Shown piece by piece: positions 1 through 8,084 of a DNA stretch of 20,442 nucleotides. The stretch is from NCBI RefSeq assembly GCF_965662675.1, contig NZ_CBFIIK010000039.1, forward strand, positions 1 to 20,442, written 5' to 3'. The notes under the pieces are model-generated. The model did not search any database. It had not been told where the DNA came from and saw only the letters and a program-made list of their open reading frames with translations. Each line of letters begins with the position of its first letter. Positions within the stretch are counted from its first letter, which is position 1. The stretch comes from Roseicyclus sp965662675 (GTDB lineage: Bacteria > Pseudomonadota > Alphaproteobacteria > Rhodobacterales > Rhodobacteraceae). The translations under genes were made by a program, and so were the position numbers.

Positions 1-906
1 AAAGGCGCGAGCATGTGCTGCGCGCGGCAGGTCGATAAAGGCCAGATTGCCCGCCGCAGGGTGACACAGCGCTGCCCCTTCGACCCGCGCCAAACCCTGC
101 ACCAGCTGCGCCATCCGCGCATTGGCGGATGCGGCCATCTCTAGCCATAGCCCGCCCTCGCAATAGGGCCGCATTTGCCCCGAGAGGTAGCGATGCTTGG
201 AAAACAGATGCCCGCCGCGCTTGCGGCGCAGTTCCAGTTCGCGGCCATGTGCGGCATCGAAGAACACGACCGCCTCTACCCCCATGCAACCATTCTTGGT
301 ACCGCCAAAGCTGACCGCGTCGATGCCCGCCTTCCATGTCATCTCGGCTGGGCTGCATCCCAACGCGGCGCAGGCATTGGCAAAGCGCGCCCCATCGAGA
401 TGCGTGGCCAGCCTATGCTTGCGCGCCACCGCGGTGATCGCCCCGATCTCGGCAAGGCTGTAGGCCGTGCCGCGCTCGGTGATGTTGGTGATCGTCACGG
501 GCCCCGGTTGCGCGCCATGCACACCGCGCGCCTGGCACTGCTGGATCGCCGCCTCCAACCCCTCGGGGGTGATCTTACCATCGGCCCCGTCGATCAGGAT
601 CGTCTTGGCCCCGGAATAGAAATCCGGTGCGCCGCACTCATCCTCCTCGACATGGGCGGTGCGGTGGCAAAAGACGCCGTCCCATGGCTTGGCAAGACAG
701 GCCAGCGCCAGCGCATTAGCGACGCTGCCCGTCGCCACGAATTCCACCGCCGCCCCGGGCGCCTCGAACAGCGCGCGCACCGCGTCACGCGCGGCCCCGG
801 TCGTCGCATCATTGCCATAGGGCATGGCGTAGCCGTCATTCGCCGCCACCACCGCGTCCATTATTTTGGGGTGGACCGGCCCGGTATTGTCGCTGGCGAA
901 CATCAT
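1..906 (-). CDS. ltaE: Low-specificity L-threonine aldolase (3' end beyond window)
   Basis: This PLP enzyme of the beta-eliminating lyase/fold-type I group cleaves L-threonine or allo-threonine to glycine and acetaldehyde in the cytosol. The 302 visible residues begin MMFASDNTGPVHPKI, the usual family opening. The PLP lysine is in SFGGTKNG (about Lys204), and the DGAR motif near residue 171 supplies the aspartate facing the PLP ring nitrogen. Family members are about 340-350 residues, so roughly 40 C-terminal residues lie beyond base 1. The start at 906 overlaps the stop of the upstream YcgN-like gene as ATGA and has GAGGAG eight bases before it. A second ATG at 903 is possible but less well spaced. 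It is the last visible gene of the minus-strand run headed by the MaoC hydratase. The family call is firm; the preferred substrate isomer cannot be read from sequence. Confidence 0.93.
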   Translation of the reverse strand, partial: MMFASDNTGPVHPKIMDAVVAANDGYAMPYGNDATTGAARDAVRALFEAPGAAVEFVATGSVANALALACLAKPWDGVFCHRTAHVEEDECGAPDFYSGAKTILIDGADGKITPEGLEAAIQQCQARGVHGAQPGPVTITNITERGTAYSLAEIGAITAVARKHRLATHLDGARFANACAALGCSPAEMTWKAGIDAVSFGGTKNGCMGVEAVVFFDAAHGRELELRRKRGGHLFSKHRYLSGQMRPYCEGGLWLEMAASANARMAQLVQGLARVEGAALCHPAAGNLAFIDLPRAAHARAF

Positions 907-1349
907 GTGCCCGGCTCCTCGATGATATAGTCTTCCCATTCCTCTTCGGGCACCTCGAATTCCGGCACCGTCAGGCCGCGCATGCTGATGCCCGCGCGAT
1001 GCACCGTTTCGGGGTCGCCCGAGACGAGCGGATGCCACCATGACAGCGGCTTGCCCTCATGCAACAGCCGATAGGCGCAGGTCTGGGGCATGAAATAGGC
1101 CACATCCGCCATTGTCCGTGGCGTCAGCTGGATGCATTCGGGCACAAGCGTCTTGCGGATCGCATATTGCCCGCAGCGGCAGCTGTCATCATCGAGCAAG
1201 CGACAGGCCACCCGCGTCAGCGCCACCTCGCCGGTTTCTTCATCTTCCAGCTTGTTGAGGCAGCATTTGCCGCAGCCGTCGCACAACGCCTCCCATTCCG
1301 CGGGCGTCATGCGGTCCATCGGTATACGCTCCCAGAAGCGGTCCCTCAT
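903..1349 (-). CDS. YcgN/UPF0260 family cysteine-cluster protein
   Basis: A 148-residue protein of the UPF0260 (YcgN) family, part of the wider CxxCxxCC (zinc- or iron-chelating domain) group. The signature is C23, C26, C29 and C30 in CDGCGKCC, followed by C49, C57, C59, C72 and C91. These are well placed to bind a metal or Fe-S cluster. No signal peptide or membrane segment is seen, so it should be cytosolic. Its biochemical role is unknown to me and no function is assigned. The start overlaps the ribF stop by four bases (1346-1349) and its own stop overlaps the aldolase start, so translational coupling is likely. The length is normal for the family. Confidence 0.9.
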   Translation of the reverse strand: MRDRFWERIPMDRMTPAEWEALCDGCGKCCLNKLEDEETGEVALTRVACRLLDDDSCRCGQYAIRKTLVPECIQLTPRTMADVAYFMPQTCAYRLLHEGKPLSWWHPLVSGDPETVHRAGISMRGLTVPEFEVPEEEWEDYIIEEPGT

Positions 1350-2272
1350 GTCACATCCAAGGCCGCACGCGCCGCCATGCTATCGCGATCCATTTGCGCG
1401 ATCAGCGGGTCAAGCCCATCAAAGCGCATCTCGCCGCGCAGATAGGCCACCAGACCCACCGACAGCGCACAGCCATAAAGATCGCCCGAGAAATCGAACA
1501 AGAATGTCTCGAGATTGGGCGTCTCGCGCATGAACATCGGCCGAATGCCAAGGTTTGCGACGCCGCGATAGGTGCCTTGATGCGGACCATCCAGCACATC
1601 GACCAGCACCGCATAGACGCCGAGTTTTGGCACATGTAGCCCGTCCAGCGACATATTCGCGGTCGGATAGCCCAAAACGCGCCCGCGTTTGTCGCCATGC
1701 AGCACCGGCCCCTCGATCCTGTGCCAATGGCCCAGCATCTCGGCCGCCTCGCGGGGCTGGCCTGCGCTCAGCGCGGCCCGGATCGCGGTTGAGGAAACGG
1801 CGCCCGCCTCGGCGGTCAGCAAATCCGCGATGGTGACCTCGAAACCAAAGCGCGCGCCGAAATCGCGCAACATCTGCGCGGTCCCGCTGCGCCCTTTGCC
1901 GAAACAGAAATCCGCCCCGACGACCACATGGCTCAACCCCAATCCCTGCGCCAGGATATCATGGGCGAAGGCCTCGGCAGACAGGCCTGCAAGACCTGCT
2001 CCAAAAGGCAATTCGGCCAAGATTTCGACGCCCAGCTTTTCCAGCCGATGCGCACGCGCGCCCGCATTCATCAGTCGAAACGGGGGGGCGTCGGGGGCGA
2101 AATATTCGCGCGGATGCGGCTCGAATGTGACCACGCCCAAGGGCGCCCCGGACCGCCGGGCCAGATCGATCACATGGCAATGCCCACGATGGACGCCATC
2201 GAAATTCCCGATGGCCGCCGATGCGCCGCGATCTTGCGGGCGGGTGTATTGTGGGTCACGCAAAATCCGCAT
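1346..2272 (-). CDS. ribF: Bifunctional riboflavin kinase/FAD synthetase RibF
   Basis: RibF phosphorylates riboflavin to FMN and adenylates FMN to FAD in the cytosol. The N-terminal FAD synthetase (nucleotidyltransferase) domain shows GNFDGVHRGH at residues 22-31 and the late motif SSTAIR near 160-165. The C-terminal riboflavin kinase domain begins near residue 185, with GYPTAN at 201-206 and KLGVYAV after it. At 308 residues the length is normal for the family. The open frame continues upstream to 2359 into the MaoC gene, but MRILRDPQYT at 2272 is the sensible start because homologues begin just before the GNFDG domain and it leaves a 46-base gap to the MaoC stop. Its stop overlaps the YcgN-like start. 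No FMN riboswitch was recognised upstream, so it is probably transcribed with the MaoC gene. Confidence 0.95.
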   Translation of the reverse strand: MRILRDPQYTRPQDRGASAAIGNFDGVHRGHCHVIDLARRSGAPLGVVTFEPHPREYFAPDAPPFRLMNAGARAHRLEKLGVEILAELPFGAGLAGLSAEAFAHDILAQGLGLSHVVVGADFCFGKGRSGTAQMLRDFGARFGFEVTIADLLTAEAGAVSSTAIRAALSAGQPREAAEMLGHWHRIEGPVLHGDKRGRVLGYPTANMSLDGLHVPKLGVYAVLVDVLDGPHQGTYRGVANLGIRPMFMRETPNLETFLFDFSGDLYGCALSVGLVAYLRGEMRFDGLDPLIAQMDRDSMAARAALDVT

Positions 2273-2318
2273 GGGGCTTGGCGTAGCCGCCCCCGCGATG
2301 ATGCGCAAGCACTGCCCG

Positions 2319-2762
2319 TCAGTCGAACTTTCGCGAGGGGGCCAAGACCACGGCCTCACCCTTCAGCACCACGGTCGTGCCGACCTTGCAATGGGTGGCC
2401 AGCGTCACACGGCGGCGGCTATGGTCGATCTCGGTCACCTCGACCTCGGCGTGAACCATGTCACCGGGGCGCACCGGCGCCATGAATTTCAAAGTCTGGC
2501 CCAGATAGACCGTGCCATGCCCCGGCAATTGCTCGCCGATTACCGCCGAGATCAGCCCCGCAGTCAGCATGCCATGCGCAATTCGCCCCTCGAAAATCGT
2601 GTCGCGGGCATAATCATCGTCTAGATGCACCGGGTTATGATCGGTAGAGACCTGCGCGAACAGTGCGATATCCTGATCGGTCACCATTTTTTGAAGCGAC
2701 CGCTTCATCCCGATCTCGAGATCTTCGATGACGATGGTGCCGGTTGTGATGTTGTCGAGCAT
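2319..2762 (-). CDS. MaoC-family (R)-specific enoyl-CoA hydratase (PhaJ-like)
   Basis: A 147-residue hot-dog-fold hydratase. The hydratase-2 motif is visible as D41-x4-H46 in STDHNPVHLDDDYA, followed by GRIAHGMLTAGLIS. In PhaJ and related proteins the Asp/His pair adds water to trans-2-enoyl-CoA to give (R)-3-hydroxyacyl-CoA, which can feed polyhydroxyalkanoate (PHA) synthesis. The start is supported by AGGAG nine bases upstream. It heads the minus-strand run with ribF, the YcgN-like gene and threonine aldolase. A 15-bp palindrome and a weak promoter lie in the AT-rich upstream DNA (2811-2861). The MaoC-like hydratase family is secure. A PHA role is inferred from family and operator-like site; other enoyl-CoA or related thioester substrates are equally possible. 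Confidence 0.88.
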   Translation of the reverse strand: MLDNITTGTIVIEDLEIGMKRSLQKMVTDQDIALFAQVSTDHNPVHLDDDYARDTIFEGRIAHGMLTAGLISAVIGEQLPGHGTVYLGQTLKFMAPVRPGDMVHAEVEVTEIDHSRRRVTLATHCKVGTTVVLKGEAVVLAPSRKFD

Positions 2763-2810
2763 GAGCGGCGACTCCTACGATACGCCATCCTCATAGCTTG
2801 CCCTGACGTA

Positions 2811-2825
2811 TTCTGCAATGCAGAA
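2811..2825 (-). promoter_or_regulatory. 15-bp palindrome matching a PhaR-type operator
   Basis: The sequence TTCTGCAATGCAGAA is a perfect 7+1+7 palindrome 49 bases upstream of the MaoC hydratase start. Its core is CTGC-N3-GCAG, the pattern reported for PhaR, the PHA-responsive repressor of Paracoccus. It sits just downstream of a candidate -10 element, a place where a repressor would block transcription. That PhaR is the binder is inference. Confidence 0.5.
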
Positions 2826-2832
2826 AGAAATA

Positions 2833-2861
2833 ATGAGAAAAAAATTACCAACCTGTCGCAA
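2833..2861 (-). promoter_or_regulatory. Weak candidate promoter for the MaoC-ribF run
   Basis: On the minus strand, TTGCGA (2861-2856), a 17-base spacer and TCTCAT (2838-2833) give a weak sigma70-like pair in an unusually AT-rich patch. A better -35 hexamer, TTGACA (2877-2872), lies further upstream but has no -10 at standard spacing. The assignment is tentative. Confidence 0.3.
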
Positions 2862-2908
2862 CTATATTGCGTGTCAATTTTTCATCTGTCTTTGCTTAAC
2901 AAATACTC

Positions 2909-2940
2909 CCGGGGGGTGCGGGGGGACAGCGTCCCCCCGC
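2909..2940 (-). terminator. Hairpin terminator downstream of the HAD gene
   Basis: GCGGGGGGAC-AGC-GTCCCCCCGC (2918-2940) forms a perfect 10-bp stem with a three-base loop, 35 bases past the HAD stop codon on the minus strand. Going on along that strand come CCCCCCGGGAG and TATTTGTT, a weak T-rich tail. The layout matches the hairpin at 17488-17512, which also follows a minus-strand gene. Confidence 0.65.
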
Positions 2941-2975
2941 GGGTCGGCGCGCAGCGCGCGGCGACACATGATCAT

Positions 2976-3848
2976 TCAGCGCAGCATGCCGATGGTATAG
3001 CCCGGTTCCATCTGCGCCCCGGTCAAGAACCGCGCCAGCAGGGCGGGGTCGGGCTGTTGCGCGGTGCCCGTTTCCTCGCGGGCTAGCCCGCCAGAGATGA
3101 ACAAGGTGTCGATATTCTCGCCCATCCCGCCCTGCACATCGGTGAAAATACCATCCCCCACCGCCAAGATGCGCGCATCGCCGATATCGCGCCCCAGCTG
3201 CGCCAACCGCCGCCGTGCCAGATCATAGATCGGCGGATGCGGCTTGCCGAAATACAGGCTCTCGCCCCCCATCTCGGTATAAAGCTGGGCCAGTGCTCCC
3301 GCGCACCATTCCCGTGTTTCGCCGCGATCGACGACGATATCGGGGTTGGCACAAAGCAGTTTCAGCCCGCGCGTCTTGGCCAACAGGAACGCGGGCCGCA
3401 TCACCGATGGGTCGGCCTGCGAATCGAAGGGGCCAGTGCAAACGATGCCCTCGGCCTCATCCAAGCTCACCCGCGTAATGGGTGCGGGATTGTCCAACAT
3501 CTGCATCGGCTCGAAGAAAGATCCGTCCTGCGGCTCGCCGATATGCCAGACCTTGTGGCCCACCACGCCGTCGAACATCGCTGCGCGCGCGCTGTCGCCC
3601 GAGGTGGCGATGACATCATAGCAGTCCTCAGGCACGCCGATGCGGGCAAGCTGACGCGCGACCGAGGCGCGGGGCCGGGGTGAATTGGTGACCAATACCA
3701 CCGTGCCGCCCTGCGCCTTGTAGGTTTGCAAGGCCGCGACCGCCGCGGGAAAGGCGCGAAGCCCATCATGAACGCAGCCCCACAAATCGCAAAACAGCGC
3801 ATCATAATGCGTGGAAATCTCGGCAAGGCTTTCGATGATGCGGGTCAT
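2976..3848 (-). CDS. TIGR01459-type HAD class IIA hydrolase
   Basis: A 290-residue haloacid-dehalogenase-superfamily phosphatase of the class IIA (NagD/4-nitrophenylphosphatase-like) type. Motif I reads CDLWGCVHDG, with nucleophile Asp21 and acid/base Asp28. The D-L-W-G-x-V-H-D-G form, rather than DxDG, is characteristic of the alphaproteobacterial TIGR01459 group. Motif II is VTNSPR, the motif III lysine is in FGKPHP, and motif IV is AVGDGIFTDVQGG. The substrate is unknown; related proteins dephosphorylate small sugar or nucleotide phosphates. AGGAG six bases before the ATG fixes the start. It is probably monocistronic: the pyrophosphatase terminator lies upstream and its own hairpin terminator downstream. 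Confidence 0.9.
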   Translation of the reverse strand: MTRIIESLAEISTHYDALFCDLWGCVHDGLRAFPAAVAALQTYKAQGGTVVLVTNSPRPRASVARQLARIGVPEDCYDVIATSGDSARAAMFDGVVGHKVWHIGEPQDGSFFEPMQMLDNPAPITRVSLDEAEGIVCTGPFDSQADPSVMRPAFLLAKTRGLKLLCANPDIVVDRGETREWCAGALAQLYTEMGGESLYFGKPHPPIYDLARRRLAQLGRDIGDARILAVGDGIFTDVQGGMGENIDTLFISGGLAREETGTAQQPDPALLARFLTGAQMEPGYTIGMLR

Positions 3849-3917
3849 GGGCGGCTCCTGTTTCGTGTCGCGTCACCCATACGACAGCGCATGCGCTACG
3901 GCCAGCCATGCGCTGCG

Positions 3918-3945
3918 AAAAGGGGCGGCACCATCGGGCCGCCCC
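3918..3945 (-). terminator. Intrinsic terminator of the pyrophosphatase gene
   Basis: On the minus strand, GGGGCGGC, an eight-base loop and GCCGCCCC (3945-3922) are followed directly by TTTT (3921-3918). This lies 16 bases after the ppaC stop. An 8-bp GC-only stem plus a T run is a classical Rho-independent terminator. Confidence 0.8.
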
Positions 3946-3960
3946 GAAAAGTCGCCTGCC

Positions 3961-4884
3961 TCAGAGGGCGAGGTTAGGGATGATCTGCTTCTTACGGCTC
4001 ATGATGCCGGGCAAAACCACCATGTCGCCCCCGGCCGCATCCGCCCCAAAGCTTTTCGCCGCGATCTGTGCCACCAGATCATTGGGCACCAATAGTGTCG
4101 CCTCTTCGCGCAGGATATCGACGACGAATAACAGCACTTGATCGGCACCATCTTCGGCGGCGACCTTTGGCATGGCGGCCATCAGCGCATCCTTGCGCGC
4201 AAGCACCGTGCCCGGCGATGTGGTTTCCAGCACGCTCACGCGAAACTGCTTGCCGCCCACTTCGTATTCCTTGCTGTCCATGCGCAAAAGTTCCGCCTCG
4301 GAAAAGGCCGACACATCAGATTTGGCCGCGAACATCTCAGCGGCATAGCCCGGAATGTCGATGCCCAAATCAGCGGCCAGTGCCTCGGCCACGGTGCGAT
4401 CTTCAGGCGTGGTGGTTGGCGAGCGGAATTCCAGCGTATCGGACAAGATGCAGGTCAGGATCGTGGCCTTGATCCAATCGGGCGCGCGGGTCATGTCGGC
4501 GCCGATCATCTTGTGCATGATGGTGGCGGTGCAGGCCAAGGGCTCCATCCGGATCGCGATCGGCCCCTTGGTTTCCAAGCCGCCCACCAGCTTGTGATGG
4601 TCGATAATCGCGGTGATATCGGCGTCGTTGATGCCTTCGGGCAATTCGGCGGGGTTGTTGGTGTCGACGATCACGACCTTTTGGCCCGCATCCACGCCCG
4701 CGATGATCCGCGGCTTGGGCAGATCCCAGTGCGCCAGCAAGAAAGCGGCCTCGGTATTCGGCTCGCCCAACAACACCGCCTCGGCCGCCTCGCCCATGAT
4801 CTCGTTGAGATACCAAGCCCAGATGATCGGCGAGCCGGTGGAATCGGTGTCTGGCGATTTGTGGCCGAATACGAGCGTTGTCAT
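3961..4884 (-). CDS. ppaC: Manganese-dependent inorganic pyrophosphatase (family II)
   Basis: A 307-residue family II (DHH-superfamily) pyrophosphatase that hydrolyses PPi to two phosphates in the cytosol and pulls biosynthetic reactions forward. The metal ligands are visible as GHKSPDTDS (H8, D12, D14), VDTNN (D74) and DHHK (D95, H96, H97). The C-terminal substrate motif SRKKQ is at 296-300. The length is typical. The open frame runs on upstream to 5442, antisense through groES, but the real start is MTTLVFGHKS at 4884, with AGAGGA six bases upstream and a promoter pair at 4924-4952. It is divergent from groES and ends in a strong terminator, so it is probably a single-gene unit. Confidence 0.96.
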   Translation of the reverse strand: MTTLVFGHKSPDTDSTGSPIIWAWYLNEIMGEAAEAVLLGEPNTEAAFLLAHWDLPKPRIIAGVDAGQKVVIVDTNNPAELPEGINDADITAIIDHHKLVGGLETKGPIAIRMEPLACTATIMHKMIGADMTRAPDWIKATILTCILSDTLEFRSPTTTPEDRTVAEALAADLGIDIPGYAAEMFAAKSDVSAFSEAELLRMDSKEYEVGGKQFRVSVLETTSPGTVLARKDALMAAMPKVAAEDGADQVLLFVVDILREEATLLVPNDLVAQIAAKSFGADAAGGDMVVLPGIMSRKKQIIPNLAL

Positions 4885-4923
4885 GATGTCCTCTTGAAGC
4901 GACTGCCGCGAAAAATTGCGGCC

Positions 4924-4952
4924 CTCATAGCTTTGGCTTAGCCGCTTGTCAC
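4924..4952 (-). promoter_or_regulatory. Sigma70-type promoter of ppaC
   Basis: On the minus strand, GTGACA (4952-4947), 17 bases and TATGAG (4929-4924) give a reasonable housekeeping promoter. Transcription would start near 4917, leaving a leader of about 33 bases. The leader contains a short GCCGC/GCGGC inverted repeat of unclear meaning. Confidence 0.5.
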
Positions 4953-5012
4953 GGGGCAGTCGGTCGCGGCATGCGCGATTTGCCGTTGGGTGCATTTTTA
5001 CGCGCTGTGCCC

Positions 5013-5042
5013 GTTGACTCCCCGCTTGCCCCTTCTTATCTG
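5013..5042 (+). promoter_or_regulatory. groESL promoter, sigma70 with RpoH-like -10
   Basis: TTGACT (5014-5019), a 17-base spacer and TATCTG (5037-5042) form a good sigma70 promoter. The same bases include CTTATCT (5035-5041), which fits the alphaproteobacterial RpoH -10 pattern CYTATNT. An 18-base gap separates it from GTTG (RpoH -35 consensus CTTG). The start site would be at about 5049-5050, the left edge of the CIRCE element. Confidence 0.65.
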
Positions 5043-5049
5043 CCCGGTG

Positions 5050-5076
5050 TTGGCACTCGCCCAAGGTGAGTGCCAA
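5050..5076 (+). promoter_or_regulatory. CIRCE operator (HrcA binding site)
   Basis: TTGGCACTC-N9-GAGTGCCAA is a perfect 9-bp inverted repeat with nine-base spacing. It differs from the CIRCE consensus TTAGCACTC-N9-GAGTGCTAA by one symmetrical base pair. It lies at the expected transcription start, 39 bases before the groES ATG, so HrcA should repress the operon when chaperones are in excess. Confidence 0.95.
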
Positions 5077-5115
5077 CGCTTGAGATAAACCGAACCCGAG
5101 AGGAGAGTTCGAGAG

Positions 5116-5403
5116 ATGGCATTCAAACCGCTGCATGACCGTGTGCTGGTCCGCCGCATCCAGTCCGATGAAAAGACCAAGGGTGGTCTGATCATTCCCG
5201 ACAGCGCCAAGGAAAAGCCCTCCGAAGGCGAAGTGATCGCTTGCGGCCCGGGCGCGCGCAAGGACTCCGGCGAGCTGATCGAAATGGCCGTGAAGGCCGG
5301 TGATCGTATCTTGTTCGGCAAATGGTCGGGCACAGAAGTCACCATCGACGGCGAAGAGCTGCTGATCATGAAGGAATCGGACATCCTCGGCGTCACCGCC
5401 TGA
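5116..5403 (+). CDS. groES: Co-chaperonin GroES
   Basis: The 95-residue GroES (Hsp10) forms the heptameric lid of the GroEL chamber in the cytosol. It begins MAFKPLHDRVLVRR and carries the mobile-loop region around SDEKTKGGLIIPD (residues 17-29), which touches GroEL. The roof segment and the ending KESDILGV are also typical, and the length is normal. The start is preceded by a purine-rich AGGAGAG stretch. It is the first gene of the groESL operon, with the promoter and CIRCE directly upstream, and is separated from groEL by 66 bases containing a perfect palindrome. Confidence 0.98.
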   Translation: MAFKPLHDRVLVRRIQSDEKTKGGLIIPDSAKEKPSEGEVIACGPGARKDSGELIEMAVKAGDRILFGKWSGTEVTIDGEELLIMKESDILGVTA

Positions 5404-5409
5404 GCATGA

Positions 5410-5425
5410 GGGCGCAGCTGCGCCC
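5410..5425 (+). other. Perfect 16-bp palindrome between groES and groEL
   Basis: GGGCGCAGCTGCGCCC lies six bases after the groES stop. In RNA it would fold as a GC stem with an AGCT loop. There is no T run, so full termination is unlikely; partial termination or an RNA processing or stability role fits better. Heat-dependent cleavage between groES and groEL is known in Agrobacterium. A 14-bp core of this palindrome recurs at 14076-14089. Confidence 0.55.
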
Positions 5426-5469
5426 GCTTCCGTTCCAAACATTCAACGATATTCCAAGGAGAGCCCACA

Positions 5470-7113
<1,644 letters not shown>

Positions 7114-7136
7114 TCGCACCGCGATTTGCATGATCG

Positions 7137-7168
7137 AAAGGGGCCGCGCTTTGCGGCCCCTTTTGTTT
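7137..7168 (+). terminator. Intrinsic terminator of groESL
   Basis: AAAGGGGCCGC, loop GCTTT and GCGGCCCCTTT form an 11-bp stem. It is followed by a T-rich tail (TTTTGTTT, 7161-7168), 23 bases after the groEL stop. This is a textbook Rho-independent terminator and separates groEL from the next gene cluster. Confidence 0.93.
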
Positions 7169-7205
7169 GTGGCCCGGCCTTGGTTGTTCCTGCCCGGCCT
7201 GCATG

Positions 7206-7218
7206 GCATGGTCCATGC
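7206..7218 (+). promoter_or_regulatory. Short palindrome upstream of the oxidoreductase cassette
   Basis: GCATGG-T-CCATGC is a perfect 6+1+6 inverted repeat ending 20 bases before the likely start at 7239. It could be an operator for the three-gene cassette, but no convincing promoter hexamers frame it and it may be chance. Confidence 0.25.
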
Positions 7219-7238
7219 GCATAGCTTTGGGGGTGATG

Positions 7239-8084
7239 ATGGATCGGATCGGTGTCGTCGGCTTGGGCCGGATGGGAAGCGCAATCGCCACGCGTTTCGC
7301 CGATCAAGGCGTTGCCGTCACCGGCTGGACTCGGAGTGGGCGCAGCGTTGACGATGTTGAAAGCGTCCCAGATCTTTTCTCACTGGTCGCGCGTGCCGAT
7401 ATCATTGTCTTGAGCTTGTTCGATGATGCAGCGGTCGGCGAAACCCTTGCCGCACTGCTTGCCTGCCCGCTTGCGGGAAAACTCGTCATCGACACCAGCA
7501 CCATCGTGCCAGGCACCCTTTTGCGCTATGCCGCCGAGATTGAAGCGGCAGGCGCGCATTTGTCCGATGCGCCGATTTCGGGAGGCCCCGAGATGGTCGC
7601 AAGCGGGTCTTGCGGGATATTCATCGGCGGCTGCCATGCCGCTGTGGAACGCGCACAGGCTGCGCTTGCGCCGCTGTCGGGGCGGATTTTTCATGTCGGC
7701 CCGCTTGGCACCGGCCTTGTGATGAAGTCGATCAACAACGCGATGCTGCAAAGCTATTTCGCGGGTCTGGCCGAACAGATGCGCGTCGCCCGCCAAGCTG
7801 GTCTGTCGTTGGAGATGGCGCTGACGATCCTGAGCGGCGGCCCGGCGGGTGCGCCGGCGCTGGCGGATCGGATGCCGCGCATCTTGGGCCATGACGGCAG
7901 TGTCGGCTTTCCCATTCGTGGTGCGGCCAAAGATAATGCCGTCTTCCGCCGCGTCGCCGCCGAAGCGGGCGTCGCCACGCCCACGCTCGATGCGGCAAGC
8001 GCGATGATCGCGGCGGCCATCGACGCCGGTCTGGCCGAGGCCGATATCGGCGCCTTGATCGCGATGGCCTATGCGGATGCCTGA
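7239..8084 (+). CDS. NAD(P)-dependent oxidoreductase, 3-hydroxyisobutyrate dehydrogenase family
   Basis: A 281-residue beta-hydroxyacid dehydrogenase that would oxidise a 3-hydroxy acid, or reduce the matching semialdehyde, in the cytosol. The Rossmann motif VVGLGRMG is at residues 6-13, the substrate-binding DAPISGGPEMVASG at 110-123, and the catalytic lysine is Lys163 in GTGLVMKSINN. The exact substrate (3-hydroxyisobutyrate, tartronate semialdehyde, succinic semialdehyde or other) cannot be read off. The frame is open from 7167, but homologues start at the Rossmann strand. The ATG at 7239 has GGGGG about five bases upstream, while 7236 would be too close. Its end overlaps the PhnM-like gene by 8-14 bases, which suggests a coupled operon. 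Confidence 0.88.
   Translation: MDRIGVVGLGRMGSAIATRFADQGVAVTGWTRSGRSVDDVESVPDLFSLVARADIIVLSLFDDAAVGETLAALLACPLAGKLVIDTSTIVPGTLLRYAAEIEAAGAHLSDAPISGGPEMVASGSCGIFIGGCHAAVERAQAALAPLSGRIFHVGPLGTGLVMKSINNAMLQSYFAGLAEQMRVARQAGLSLEMALTILSGGPAGAPALADRMPRILGHDGSVGFPIRGAAKDNAVFRRVAAEAGVATPTLDAASAMIAAAIDAGLAEADIGALIAMAYADA

Noticed and set aside
175..930. Plus-strand open frame of 251 codons opposite the threonine aldolase
   Set aside because: The minus-strand frame encodes a clear PLP enzyme with the SFGGTKNG lysine; the plus-strand translation resembles nothing.
2273..2359. Longer ribF start at 2359 overlapping the MaoC gene
   Set aside because: The extra 29 residues do not resemble RibF and overlap the MaoC coding end; 2272 gives normal family length.
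4885..5442. N-terminal extension of the pyrophosphatase frame through groES
   Set aside because: The extension is antisense to groES and crosses the CIRCE and promoters; family length and ribosome site place the start at 4884.
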